Source: Tenuifilaceae bacterium CYCD
GTDB lineage: Bacteria; Bacteroidota; Bacteroidia; Bacteroidales; Tenuifilaceae
Direction: 5' to 3'
Assembly: GCA_036322835.1 (NCBI GenBank)
Contig: AP027304.1
Location: 2,108,001-2,172,000 of the forward strand
Length of the DNA: 64,000 nt
Made by a program: the position numbers and the translations under genes. Numbering within the stretch: the stretch's first letter is position 1; every line of letters begins with the position of its first letter. The notes beneath the pieces were generated by a model. It saw only the letters and a program-made list of their open reading frames with translations, was not told where the DNA came from and made no database searches. Shown here in pieces: positions 26,217 through 35,800 of this stretch.

Positions 26217-26882
26217 TTAAATGTCGAGGAACTTGAATAGAAAGTTAAGCCTGTCGTTCATCAAATCGGCTTCATCGTCCTGTTTCATGTAGGCTCCAAC
26301 AATGTTGTAATCGTAACGGGTAAAAGTTTGTTTTATTGATGTGAGATCAGTGACATTTAGTTTTAGGGTAAGTTCCATTTGGGTTGAGTTGGGGTGGGTT
26401 GTAATAAAAGCAGCCAAGATCTTGGCATCGTTACCTTCAACAATTTGGCTAATTTGCGACATGGAAAAGTCGTTGCTATTCATTTCCAGAACAACGATTC
26501 CTCCTTTGTGGCGCATTCCGGCAATTTCAGCAAAGTAATGGAGTAGTTCCATGAGCGTGATAACTCCTAAGTAATTTTTTGAATTATCGAGCACTGGAAT
26601 CAGCGAGAGTTTTAACCTCGATAAAACTTCCATCACCTCGAATACATGCTGATCTTCGGATACGTATGGTCGGAGTAGTGATAGTTGGTGATTTCCAAGG
26701 GGTTCTTCGGGCATGTTGAGGTCGTAAATATCATTTTCCGAAATCAACCCCAAGAATTCTTCATCGTTAACAATGGGCAAATGCGATACCTTGAAAATAT
26801 CCATCCAGTTTAACGCGGTTATTCCAGTGTCAGATGTTTTTAGCGCTGGAATTACATCCGAAATCATCTCCTTGGCTATCAT
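26217..26882 (-). CDS. CBS-domain protein with C-terminal ACT-like domain
   Basis: A 221-residue cytoplasmic protein. Two CBS motifs span about 1-125 ([40 protein letters not shown]); residues about 135-205 ([20 protein letters not shown], then [19 protein letters not shown]) look like an ACT-type ligand-binding fold. CBS pairs commonly sense adenine nucleotides; here it precedes nadK by 10 bp, so sensing of nucleotide state is plausible but inferred. It is divergent from pdxJ. Confidence 0.88.
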   Translation of the reverse strand: MIAKEMISDVIPALKTSDTGITALNWMDIFKVSHLPIVNDEEFLGLISENDIYDLNMPEEPLGNHQLSLLRPYVSEDQHVFEVMEVLSRLKLSLIPVLDNSKNYLGVITLMELLHYFAEIAGMRHKGGIVVLEMNSNDFSMSQISQIVEGNDAKILAAFITTHPNSTQMELTLKLNVTDLTSIKQTFTRYDYNIVGAYMKQDDEADLMNDRLNFLFKFLDI

Positions 26883-26942
26883 GGCTTCTTACGATATAAA
26901 AAATCGTTACTTTTGTACAAAGTTAATCTAATTAGTTGCTAT

Positions 26943-27659
26943 ATGACCCATCTAAGTGTAAATATAAATAAAATTGCGACATTAAGGAATGCTCGCGGCG
27001 GAAATATTCCTAATGTTTTGCAAACTGCTATCGATTGCCAGCGTTTTGGAGCTGAGGGGATAACTGTTCATCCACGACCCGATGAGCGACATATTCGTTA
27101 TCAGGATGTTCGCGATATCAAACCAATCATTACCACAGAGTTTAATATAGAGGGCTATCCCTCGGAATCGTTTGTTGAATTGGTGCTTAGCGTTACGCCT
27201 CATCAGGTTACCCTTGTGCCAGATCCACCAGAGGCTCTTACATCGAGCAATGGTTGGGATACTATTGCGAATAAGGATTACTTAAAAAAGGTGATCTCTG
27301 TTTTTCATTCAAATGGAATCCGTACCTCTGTATTTGTAAATTCTGATCCTGAAATGGTGAAGAATGCTGCAGATACTAAGACCGATAGGGTTGAATTGTA
27401 CACTGAACCGTATGCTACTAATTATGTTGTAAATAGGGAGCAAGCTGTTGAGCCTTTTGTTAAAGCGGCAATTGCGGCAAATAGTGTTGGCCTAGGCTTA
27501 AATGCGGGTCACGATTTGAGTTTGGTGAACCTTAACTTCTTTGCTAAGAATATTCCTAATTTGCTAGAGGTTTCTATTGGACATGCTCTTATCAGTGATG
27601 CCCTTTATTATGGGTTGGAAAACACAATCCAGCTGTATTTGAAACAAATTAAATTCTAA
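26943..27659 (+). CDS. pdxJ: Pyridoxine 5'-phosphate synthase
   Basis: About 238 residues; condenses 1-deoxyxylulose 5-phosphate with 3-amino-1-hydroxyacetone phosphate to give pyridoxine phosphate (DXP-dependent vitamin B6 route). The start ATG 26943 gives [20 protein letters not shown], the family N-terminus; an upstream TTG reading adds 10 unlikely residues. [22 protein letters not shown] and the [14 protein letters not shown] glycine-rich segment are characteristic. The stop overlaps the next ATG by one base (TAATG). Confidence 0.96.
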   Translation: MTHLSVNINKIATLRNARGGNIPNVLQTAIDCQRFGAEGITVHPRPDERHIRYQDVRDIKPIITTEFNIEGYPSESFVELVLSVTPHQVTLVPDPPEALTSSNGWDTIANKDYLKKVISVFHSNGIRTSVFVNSDPEMVKNAADTKTDRVELYTEPYATNYVVNREQAVEPFVKAAIAANSVGLGLNAGHDLSLVNLNFFAKNIPNLLEVSIGHALISDALYYGLENTIQLYLKQIKF

Positions 27660-28462
27660 TGGATCTTTTTTACCGCGAGGTAGGAGATGGATTTCCCTTA
27701 ATTGTTTTGCATGGACTGTACGGTTCGTCTGACAACTGGGTAAGCATTGCCAAGCAGCTTGGCTTTAAATATCGGGTTATTCTTGTCGATCAGCGAAATC
27801 ACGGGAATAGTCCCCATAGTCAGTCGCATACATATTCCGATTTGGCCAATGACTTATATGACTTGGTTCGTAGATTGAACCTCAAAGAGTTTCATCTTAT
27901 GGGACATTCTATGGGAGGTAGGGTCGCCATGTTGTTTCAAACACTTTATCCCAATCTTGTTAAATCGTTAATAGTTGTTGATATTGCACCATGGAGTTAT
28001 TCTGGAATAGATGCTCATTTTGTTGATAGTTACAACGAGCACCGGGGTATTGTTAAAAGTATGCTAGAACTTCCCTTGGATAGTGTTTATTCGAGGTCAG
28101 ATGCAGATGAGTATTTGTCGAAATCAATTCCCTCCCAAAAACTCCGTCAGTTTTTATTTAAAAATTTACGGAGGGATTCGAATGGACAATTTTATTGGTC
28201 AATAAACCTTCCTGTTGTTTGGGAAAGTCTTGAGGATATGCTGCTTGGTGTTGATGTTGATATTCGGGTGGTTCAAAGCTTAAACGTGCTATTCATTAAG
28301 GGAGCAGACTCCGATTACATTCCGGATGATAGAACTGACGAGATTTTTAGTTTTTACCCCAAAGCAAGACTTGTTACCATTAACAATGCAGGACACTGGG
28401 TGCATGCCGAACAGCCTGAAATATTTATAAGTACAGTGCTTGAATTTTTGTCGACAGTTTAG
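27659..28462 (+). CDS. Alpha/beta hydrolase, YbfF-like esterase
   Basis: A 267-residue hydrolase: oxyanion region LHGLYGSSDNW, nucleophile Ser in LMGHSMGGRVAM, an Asp in the FIKGADSDYIPDDR region and the His in NNAGHWVHAEQPE complete a Ser-Asp-His triad. Such proteins cleave short-chain acyl or thioesters; the natural substrate is unknown. Translation is probably coupled to pdxJ by a 1-base overlap. Its 3' end overlaps the convergent exonuclease gene by 4 bp. Confidence 0.88.
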   Translation: MDLFYREVGDGFPLIVLHGLYGSSDNWVSIAKQLGFKYRVILVDQRNHGNSPHSQSHTYSDLANDLYDLVRRLNLKEFHLMGHSMGGRVAMLFQTLYPNLVKSLIVVDIAPWSYSGIDAHFVDSYNEHRGIVKSMLELPLDSVYSRSDADEYLSKSIPSQKLRQFLFKNLRRDSNGQFYWSINLPVVWESLEDMLLGVDVDIRVVQSLNVLFIKGADSDYIPDDRTDEIFSFYPKARLVTINNAGHWVHAEQPEIFISTVLEFLSTV

Positions 28463-29181
28463 GTATCGGCTTGTTCAATGTTGTTTGGGTCAATGAGTGG
28501 TAATCCTTTGTACCTTAAGAATAGTTGAACAACCGCAAGCACATCCTTTTCGCAATAGGTTGCAATTCTCTCTATATCACCTAAGGTATAATAGCAATCG
28601 GCAACCTGACTGCCATCAATATCATCCTTGGGTGAGGGAATGCCAAAAACGTAAGTCAAAAGATTTAACGATGTGTAATGCTTGTTATCGCCAAACTTCC
28701 ATAATTCCATGGTGTCTAGGAATTTTACTTCCCAAGGCTTTTTCCCGGCGACATTAATTATCTCTGGGATTTCAATTCCATTTATAAGCATTCGACGCGC
28801 GATGTAAGGGAAGTCGAATTCTTTTCCATTGTGGGCGCATAGGTTAGCCCCCATCCGTTTCTCAAATCGCGAAAGCATTTGCGCAAAATCAGTTAAAAGA
28901 GATTTTTCATCATCGCCGTAGAACGATTTCAATCGCAGAAAGCGAATCCCTTCTTTGTTGACAATAAAACCTACGGATATGCATATTATCCTCCCGAATT
29001 CGGCGTAGATGCCTGCTCTACTGTAGATGGATTCTGGTGTGTCAGATTCTTTAATAAGAGTCTGAGCCTTTTTATCCCACAATTTTTTGTGCTCCTCTGG
29101 TAGTTGTGCGTACTCAGGAAATTGAGGTACGGTTTCTATGTCGAGGAAAAGGATATCTTCAGGTCTGATGTCGTTGAGCAT
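28459..29181 (-). CDS. Predicted 3'-5' exonuclease, PolB-like DEDDy superfamily
   Basis: A 240-residue nuclease of the stand-alone family related to the proofreading domain of DNA polymerase B. Exo I is LFLDIETVPQ (Asp, Glu), Exo II is CAHNGKEFDFPYIARR, and Exo III lies in IATYCEKDVLAVVQLFLRY. It follows udk by 2 bp, so is co-transcribed. Probably acts on DNA or RNA ends in repair or turnover; which one is unknown. Confidence 0.88.
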   Translation of the reverse strand: MLNDIRPEDILFLDIETVPQFPEYAQLPEEHKKLWDKKAQTLIKESDTPESIYSRAGIYAEFGRIICISVGFIVNKEGIRFLRLKSFYGDDEKSLLTDFAQMLSRFEKRMGANLCAHNGKEFDFPYIARRMLINGIEIPEIINVAGKKPWEVKFLDTMELWKFGDNKHYTSLNLLTYVFGIPSPKDDIDGSQVADCYYTLGDIERIATYCEKDVLAVVQLFLRYKGLPLIDPNNIEQADT

Positions 29182-29183
29182 AT

Positions 29184-29807
29184 CTAAAGTAGATTATGTG
29201 AACGCAACGTTTTTTCAATAATTGAAGTAAGAATATTTATAGCAACGGAGTTGTTTCCTCCCTGAGGAACAATTATATCAGCATAACGTTTTGTCGGTTC
29301 AATAAACTGAAGGTGCATCGGTTTTACTGTTTTCTCATAGCGTTCAAGAACCCTGTTGATAGATCGACCACGTTCAACAATATCTCTGGCAATAACCCGA
29401 GATAGTCTATCATCGGCATCGGCATCAACAAAAACTTTTATATCCATTAGCTTTCTTAAGTCTTCGCATGAGAAAATAAGTATCCCTTCAACAATTATAA
29501 CATGCCGAGGCTGGATAGTTACGGTTTCTTTTGCCCTAGTACAGGTTAGGTATGAATATATAGGTTGCTCCACGGGTTTGCCATCTTTTAATTTTTGTAT
29601 ATGCTCTACCAGTAGCTCAAACTCAATAGAATCAGGATGGTCAAAATTGATCTCTTGTCTTTGCTCTAAAGGTAAGTGTGAACTATCGCGATAGTACGAA
29701 TCCTGTGGAATAACTACAACTTCACCTTGGGGAAGAGATTCTATAATTCGATTTACAACGGTTGTTTTTCCGGAACCTGTGCCTCCGGCAATACCAATAA
29801 TGAGCAT
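29184..29807 (-). CDS. udk: Uridine kinase
   Basis: A 207-residue pyrimidine-salvage kinase (uridine or cytidine to UMP or CMP). P-loop GIAGGTGSGKTTVVNRI, PQDSYYRDSSHLPLEQRQ, FDHPDSIEF, and DIVERGRSINRVLERYEKTV are family hallmarks. It is divergent from manA across a short AT-rich gap with a palindromic TAACTTTG element. A second, larger kinase of related fold lies at 16.7-18.4 kb. Confidence 0.95.
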   Translation of the reverse strand: MLIIGIAGGTGSGKTTVVNRIIESLPQGEVVVIPQDSYYRDSSHLPLEQRQEINFDHPDSIEFELLVEHIQKLKDGKPVEQPIYSYLTCTRAKETVTIQPRHVIIVEGILIFSCEDLRKLMDIKVFVDADADDRLSRVIARDIVERGRSINRVLERYEKTVKPMHLQFIEPTKRYADIIVPQGGNNSVAINILTSIIEKTLRSHNLL

Positions 29808-29836
29808 TTTAATATTTTTGTTGTTAGTAATAGTTT

Positions 29837-29852
29837 TAACTTTGCAAAGTTA
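29837..29852. promoter_or_regulatory. Palindromic double -7 element between udk and manA
   Basis: The 16-mer TAACTTTGCAAAGTTA is a perfect palindrome in which each strand carries a TAnnTTTG box, the Bacteroidota -7 consensus. TTG triplets lie on both sides but at about 16 bp rather than 19-20. It may be overlapping, face-to-face promoters for the divergent genes or an operator. Confidence 0.35.
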
Positions 29853-29929
29853 TACCAAAGTTTTAAAACAATCTAAGGTAATAATTTTCTATCAATGTAA
29901 AGATTGAATAATAAAATTTATAGAATATT

Positions 29930-30919
29930 ATGAATGAAGGCTTATACCCATTGAAGTTTAAACCTCAATTTAAGGAAAGAATTTGGGGTGGAAATAGGTT
30001 GAGGAAAGAACTGACAAAAGCGGTTCCGCGTGAGATTGATAAATGTGGCGAAAGTTGGGAGATTTCGGCTGTGCAGGATAGCGTATCTGTTGTTTCAAAT
30101 GGATACCTGGCTGGGAATGATTTGCAAGAACTTATTGAGGTATACATGGGCGAATTGGTGGGCGATTCAGTTTATGAGGAGTTTGGTGTTGAGTTTCCTT
30201 TGTTGATAAAACTTATTGATGCGCAGGATGTGCTGTCAATTCAGGTGCATCCCGATGATGAGACGGCTAAAAGAGTGCATCATGCCTATGGTAAAACTGA
30301 GATGTGGTATGTGATTTCGGCTGATGAGAATGCCGAAATAATTACAGGATTTAAGCGCGATATTACCCGGGAGGAATATCTCCAAAGTTTATCTGATGGA
30401 TTGCTCAAAGAACTTCTTAATGTTGAAAGGGTAAAGGTTGGCGATGTGTTTTTCATTCCGGCAGGAAGGGTGCATGCGATTGGTAAGGGAGTTATGCTTG
30501 CTGAAATTCAGCAAACCTCCGATATCACTTATCGAATTTACGATTGGGATAGGGTAGACTCAAATGGTAAATCCAGAGATCTACACAACGATTTGGCTAT
30601 TGATGTGATAGATTTTAAAGCGGTTAAAGATCCAAAATGGACTAGACCAAATGTAAATAACAAAACCGCAGAGTTGATTAACTGCGAGTATTTTACTGTT
30701 AACCGATTATCGTTTACTGAATCAATTAAAAGAGACTATAACGCGCTCGATTCGTTTGTTATTTTCATGTGTTTGCAGGGAGAGGCTTCTATTATTTATG
30801 GAAACGGAGCAGCAGAAAAGATTTCTATTGGAGAAACTGTACTTTTACCTGCCGACATAAAAGATGTCATATTACGACCTGCTGAAAAGTGCAGCATCTT
30901 AGAGATTTTTAAAAAATAA
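29930..30919 (+). CDS. manA: Class I mannose-6-phosphate isomerase
   Basis: A 329-residue zinc cupin enzyme interconverting mannose 6-phosphate and fructose 6-phosphate, feeding GDP-mannose. Signatures: KPQFKERIWGGNRLRKEL, VLSIQVHPDDETAKRVH with the zinc ligands, GKTEMWYVI, and PAGRVHAIGKGVMLAEIQQ. Length fits the short bacterial form. Mannose activation could serve the sugar-transfer operon at 38-44 kb (inference). Confidence 0.94.
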   Translation: MNEGLYPLKFKPQFKERIWGGNRLRKELTKAVPREIDKCGESWEISAVQDSVSVVSNGYLAGNDLQELIEVYMGELVGDSVYEEFGVEFPLLIKLIDAQDVLSIQVHPDDETAKRVHHAYGKTEMWYVISADENAEIITGFKRDITREEYLQSLSDGLLKELLNVERVKVGDVFFIPAGRVHAIGKGVMLAEIQQTSDITYRIYDWDRVDSNGKSRDLHNDLAIDVIDFKAVKDPKWTRPNVNNKTAELINCEYFTVNRLSFTESIKRDYNALDSFVIFMCLQGEASIIYGNGAAEKISIGETVLLPADIKDVILRPAEKCSILEIFKK

Positions 30920-31050
30920 TTTTTTATTTACAAACTAAATCCGTAATTTGATGGATTGAATTAAAACATTCATAAAATGTTTACTGATTTTTTTGGCTTA
31001 GAATAAATCTAATTTATTTTTTTTCTATCTTCAACATTCATTTTGAGTGA

Positions 31051-31635
31051 ATGGACAACATAATTTATTTCATAAAATCTACACTATCAAACGAAATTGC
31101 ATCGAGTGGTTTCCCCTTAATATATAAGGGCGAAATGAACCATCAGATAATGCGCGCTTTTGCCTTTATGGCCAATAGGAAGATTTCTGAAATGCCCATT
31201 CCTACTGCTACCCGCAAAAGAGTTTTTCATATAATGATTGAGTGTCTTCAGAACATCACCAAGCACTCTGATGATTATGATGAGAAGGAAAAGCAAATTG
31301 GTAACGGTTTGTTTGTTGTTGGGAAGGATCGAGAATCATTCTATGTAATCACAGGAAACCTTGTTCGCAACGATAAAATGGTTATTCTTGAGGATCGGCT
31401 TGATAAGCTCAATAATGCAGCGCCCCCTCAGTTGAAAAAAATGTTTCTACAGCAAATGATAGATGGAGAACTGAATGAAAAGGGAGGAGCTGGTCTTGGT
31501 TTAATTGATATTGCTAGAAAATCGAAAAAAAAATTGTACTTCCACTTTGTTCCCTACGACAGTACCCGACATTTTTTTATTTTAGCCATAACCATCCCCA
31601 TTACGGCTGATGAGGATGATAACTCTGATTTTTAG
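31051..31635 (+). CDS. SiaB-family protein kinase (histidine-kinase-like ATPase fold)
   Basis: A 194-residue cytoplasmic protein of the SiaB/DUF6272 type. A GHKL-like ATP site is visible: N-box ECLQNITKHS (Glu64, Asn68) and a glycine-rich lid GGAGLGLIDIARKSKKKL (from 145). In Pseudomonas, SiaB phosphorylates SiaC and the SpoIIE-type phosphatase SiaA reverses this. Here a SpoIIE phosphatase gene lies 1.3 kb downstream on the same strand, with a repeat-protein gene between. No SiaC-like gene is in the window. Confidence 0.85.
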   Translation: MDNIIYFIKSTLSNEIASSGFPLIYKGEMNHQIMRAFAFMANRKISEMPIPTATRKRVFHIMIECLQNITKHSDDYDEKEKQIGNGLFVVGKDRESFYVITGNLVRNDKMVILEDRLDKLNNAAPPQLKKMFLQQMIDGELNEKGGAGLGLIDIARKSKKKLYFHFVPYDSTRHFFILAITIPITADEDDNSDF

Positions 31636-31791
31636 ATTCTCTCTTTAAACTCTCTGGTATTATTTTTGCATTAGGTTGAATGGTGCAAATATAGTTTTAT
31701 GAAGGTGAATGCTTTTAATTCTATATTTATTACATTTGTGTGATATTGTAGCAGCCATATATCGTTTTAGGAAAATTTAAATTTTTTAGTG

Positions 31792-32772
31792 ATGAAGCGC
31801 ATTTTCCTTGTAATACTTTCAATAATTTTTGGACTGAATACTTATGCACAAACTCGATCGGATTTAATTAGCCGGGAGAAGATTGCAAAGAATAAAATCG
31901 CGTCTGTCTCCCAGTGGACACATAAATTTGTTAAGGATAAGATTGATCCGAAAGGAACAGTAACTGTTGTAACTAATTATGATAAAGGCGGAAATCCGAT
32001 TGAGGTGATTAATTACAAGCCTGACGGAAGGGTGTCTTCGAGGCATGTTTATAAGTACGACGATCAAAATAGAAAAATAGAATATTCGCAGTATCAATTC
32101 CTGAAATCAGGTAAGGATATGGATTTGAGTTTTAAGCAAACTTTTTCTTATGATAGCAAAGGCAATAAAAAGTCGGAGTTAGGATTCGATGGGAAAACCA
32201 CCTATAGAATAGTGTATAGCTATTTTGATGATGGAAAACAGAAAGAAATTGTTAAATATAACGCTAGCAACACGGTTGAGGAACGTTGGGTTTTTGAGAA
32301 TAAAGGAAATACCACCAATGTAACCATCTATAAGCCGGAAGGCAAGGTTGATAAGAAAATTGTTAGAAAATATGATAATCGCTCTAATCTGCTTGATGAA
32401 ACAAATTATAGTGGAGCCGATAAAGAATTAGGGCGAACTACATTTGAATTCGGGAGCGATGGTCTTATGAAAGCCAAGTGCGAATATTATGGAGGAAGTC
32501 TTCGCGCATCATACAGTTATGTTTACGATGATAATGGTCAATTAATTGAGGTTTATCAAACCAATCCAAATGGGGACAAAATGCTCTATAGCGCTTATAA
32601 GTACGATGGAAAAGGAAATATGCTTGAGGAAAAATGGTTTGATGGGCAACCCGGAGAGTACTCCAAGCGTAATTTTAAACTTGATAATCGGGGTAATGTA
32701 AATGAGGTTGAAGCCTATTATTCCGATTATAATTATAAGGTAGTATATAGGTATACTTATAAATACAATTAA
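31792..32772 (+). CDS. Secreted YD-like repeat protein
   Basis: A 326-residue protein with a signal peptide (RIFLVILSIIFGLNTYAQ) and a body made of repeats of about 20-25 residues with a K-Y/F-D-x-x-N/G core: KYDDQNRKIEYSQYQF, SYDSKGNKKSELGFDG, KYDNRSNLLDETNYSG, VYDDNGQLIEVYQT, KYDGKGNMLEEKWFDG. These resemble YD/RHS repeats that wind into a beta sheet spiral, but there is no RHS core motif or toxin domain. ATG 31792 is preferred to the GTG before it. Probably periplasmic or surface; function unknown. Confidence 0.78.
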   Translation: MKRIFLVILSIIFGLNTYAQTRSDLISREKIAKNKIASVSQWTHKFVKDKIDPKGTVTVVTNYDKGGNPIEVINYKPDGRVSSRHVYKYDDQNRKIEYSQYQFLKSGKDMDLSFKQTFSYDSKGNKKSELGFDGKTTYRIVYSYFDDGKQKEIVKYNASNTVEERWVFENKGNTTNVTIYKPEGKVDKKIVRKYDNRSNLLDETNYSGADKELGRTTFEFGSDGLMKAKCEYYGGSLRASYSYVYDDNGQLIEVYQTNPNGDKMLYSAYKYDGKGNMLEEKWFDGQPGEYSKRNFKLDNRGNVNEVEAYYSDYNYKVVYRYTYKYN

Positions 32773-32792
32773 TTTTAGACAGATAATATGGG

Positions 32793-32822
32793 AAAAAGAG
32801 GGATGCCGATCCCTCTTTTTTA
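32793..32822 (+). terminator. Terminator after the YD-like repeat gene
   Basis: Perfect 12-bp stem (32793-32804 with 32809-32820) around GCCG, running into a T-rich tract. It separates the repeat protein from the propeller-phosphatase gene. Confidence 0.8.
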
Positions 32823-32896
32823 TATTAAAAAAAGTAGTAAAAACTTGCTTAAATATTCAAATTATTAATAAATTGATGGGGTTTTAATTCGAAGGA

Positions 32897-35800
32897 TTGG
32901 TGAAAAGGTTTTTATTCAATTTCATATTTGTATCATTATTTTTATTCTTTTATCAAAGTTCTGTTCCTCAGGATGTTGGTCGTTATCCTGTCGTCAATTT
33001 TCATCATAGGGAATATAGTGGACATTCACAAAGTTGGGCAATAGCGCAGGATAAGCGGGGTCTTATCTACATTGCCAATAATGTTGGAGTTATAGAGTAC
33101 GATGGAAGTAGTTGGCGTCACATACCAATAAATGGAGCCTTGCCAAGGTGTTTAGATGTAGATGATAATGGCAGGGTTTGGGTTGGAGCGCAGGATGAAT
33201 TTGGATACCTTGCTGCCGATTCAACTAATAGTCTTAAATTTCATTCTCTTACTAAATACTTACCCGAAACGTATAAGCCTATTGGCCTTGTTCGTCAGGT
33301 CTTTTCCACAAAGTCGGGTGTTTATTTCAGTTCGAATAGTCTTCTTTTTCAGTTCAAGCCCGATAACATTGTAAAGGTTTGGACTCCAAAGTCAATATTT
33401 CACAGAACTTATCTGGTTGATAACGTGCTCTTTGTGAATCAAAAAGATATTGGATTGGCTTTTATGTCGAATGATTCGTTGAAAATGATTCCTGGAGGCG
33501 AAATCTTTGGCTCAAAACTTATTTACTCAATACTTTCGTACGATGAGAATTATTTTTTAGTAGGAACTCAATCCGATGGTTTTTACTTATTAAACAAGAG
33601 CATCATTAATGGTAGTGAAGTAAATAATGATTTGCCCATTTTGGTTAAATTTTCAACTGATGATGATGCCTTTTTTCAGGAAAATTGGATTTATTACGGT
33701 TTAAAGGTTGACGAAAATGTTTTTGCAATTGGAACCTACCGAGGTGGTGTTGTTTTTATTAACAAAAAGGGCAATGTAATTAGACGTGTAAATCGTAAGT
33801 TAGGATTACAGGATGATGCCATTTGGTATCTGTTTAAGGATAATCAGGACAATCTATGGATGGCATTAAACAACGGCATTTCATACACCTCAATTTATTC
33901 ACAGCTTACTGAATGGAATGAGGCTAGTGGAATTAGTGGCGTTTTGCAATCTGTGGTGCGTTATGATGGATTTGTTTATATTTCCTCGAATGTGGGCGTT
34001 TTCCGTAAGGATGATGGCCGTTTTGAGCAGATAAAGGGCATTAGCGATTTGTCGTGGAAATTTAAAGTAATTAAAAAAGACGATGGAAACGAATCCTTAC
34101 TGGTAGGGACTTCTAGTGGAATATATGTGATTAAGAACAATATTGCTCAATTGATTGAAAATGGGAGATTCCATGCTTATACTTTTTGTCAATCAAACAT
34201 TTTTCCAAATGTTACATACGTTGGAACGCGCGATGGAATTGGTGTAATTCTGAATATCAAGGGACATTTTAAGTTTATTGGTAAATTAGATTCGCCTGCA
34301 GGCGAAGTATATACTCTTGTTGAGGATGCCGCTGGTGATCTTTGGTATTCTGAGCGATATAAAGGCGTGAGATATATTGATATAATTAACCCATATCAGT
34401 TAATTCACGAAAAACCGGTTTTATACACTCTTCCCAACAGTCCAAAATACGATGATATGTCAGTGGTGGTAATTGATGGGAATGTCAAGGCATCGTCCGA
34501 AGGAGGATTTTCAAAATTTGATAATAATCAAAACCAGTTTGTTCCGGACTCATCACTGGGTGTTGAATTTGCTGATGGAACTTATGGATTAAGGGTCTTT
34601 AATCAGGATATGAATGGAAATATTTGGTTTGAGGCATACAAATTTAGACCCAATAGATGGCTGGAGAAAGCAGTACAGTATCCGGGTAAAACTTATCGGA
34701 GGGAGCCTGCCCAGTTTCGGACTATTCCTGAAACCATATTTTTTGACATTCATACAGAGCCCGACAAAGTAACTTGGATTGCAGCGACAGATGGTTTGTA
34801 CAGGTATGACGGAGGTGCTGGCTTAGATAATAATAAATTGATAAAGGTTTTAATTAGGCAGGTTACTGCCAATAGAACTAAAAAAATATATAATGGGATT
34901 GAGTATTCGCTTAATTCGGATAAAACTTTTGCTCAAGCACAAAGCACGTTAGATTCTAAACCTGTAGAATTACCATATAAACTTAATTCTCTTTCGTTTT
35001 CATACTCATCTCCTTTTTTTGGCCAGCAGCAAAAACTGATGTATAGTTTTTACTTAGAGGGTTACGATGAAGAATGGAGCGATTGGACATATAGTCAGAT
35101 TAAAGAGTATACCAATTTACCATTTGGAACGTATGCATTTAAGGTTAAGGCAAAAAACCTTTTTGAGGTTGAAAGCCCTATCGCATCGTATTCTTTTCAT
35201 ATTAATAAACCTTTTTACTTAAGGTGGTATGCATTGGTGTTTTATTCATTAATCATAACAGTTATAGTGTGGTTTGTCGTTTATCTGAATACGCGAATGC
35301 TTAGGGTTTCAAATATTAAACTTCAAGAACTAGTTGATGTTAGAACAAAAGAATTAGTGAAGTCCGAGCAAATTCTGCTGGAAAAGAACATTGAATTGCA
35401 GCACCAAAAGGAGGAGATATTATCTCAACGGGATGAGATGCATGATCAGAATAAGCACATCAATGCTAGTATTCAGTATGCCACTACAATTCAACAGGCT
35501 ATATTGCCCGATTTATCAGCATCGTTTGAGGGCTTATTTGAACATTTTTTGATCTATTTGCCAAAGGAACTTGTTTCTGGTGATTTTTATTGGGTTTCGC
35601 AGAGCGGGACAAAAGGAAAGAAATCGGAGAGGGTTTTTGTTGCTGTGGTCGATTGTACTGGGCATGGCGTTCCAGGTGCATTCATGTCGCTGATTGGGAG
35701 TAGATTGTTAAGCGAGATAGTTAATGAAAGAAAGGTTCATAATCCTGCCGCCATTCTTACTGAGTTGAGCAGTGCCATTAATACGGCATTGAGGCAGGAT

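Noticed and set aside
31792-32772. RHS toxin of a polymorphic toxin system
   Set aside because: No RHS core motif, no C-terminal toxin domain and no adjacent immunity gene.
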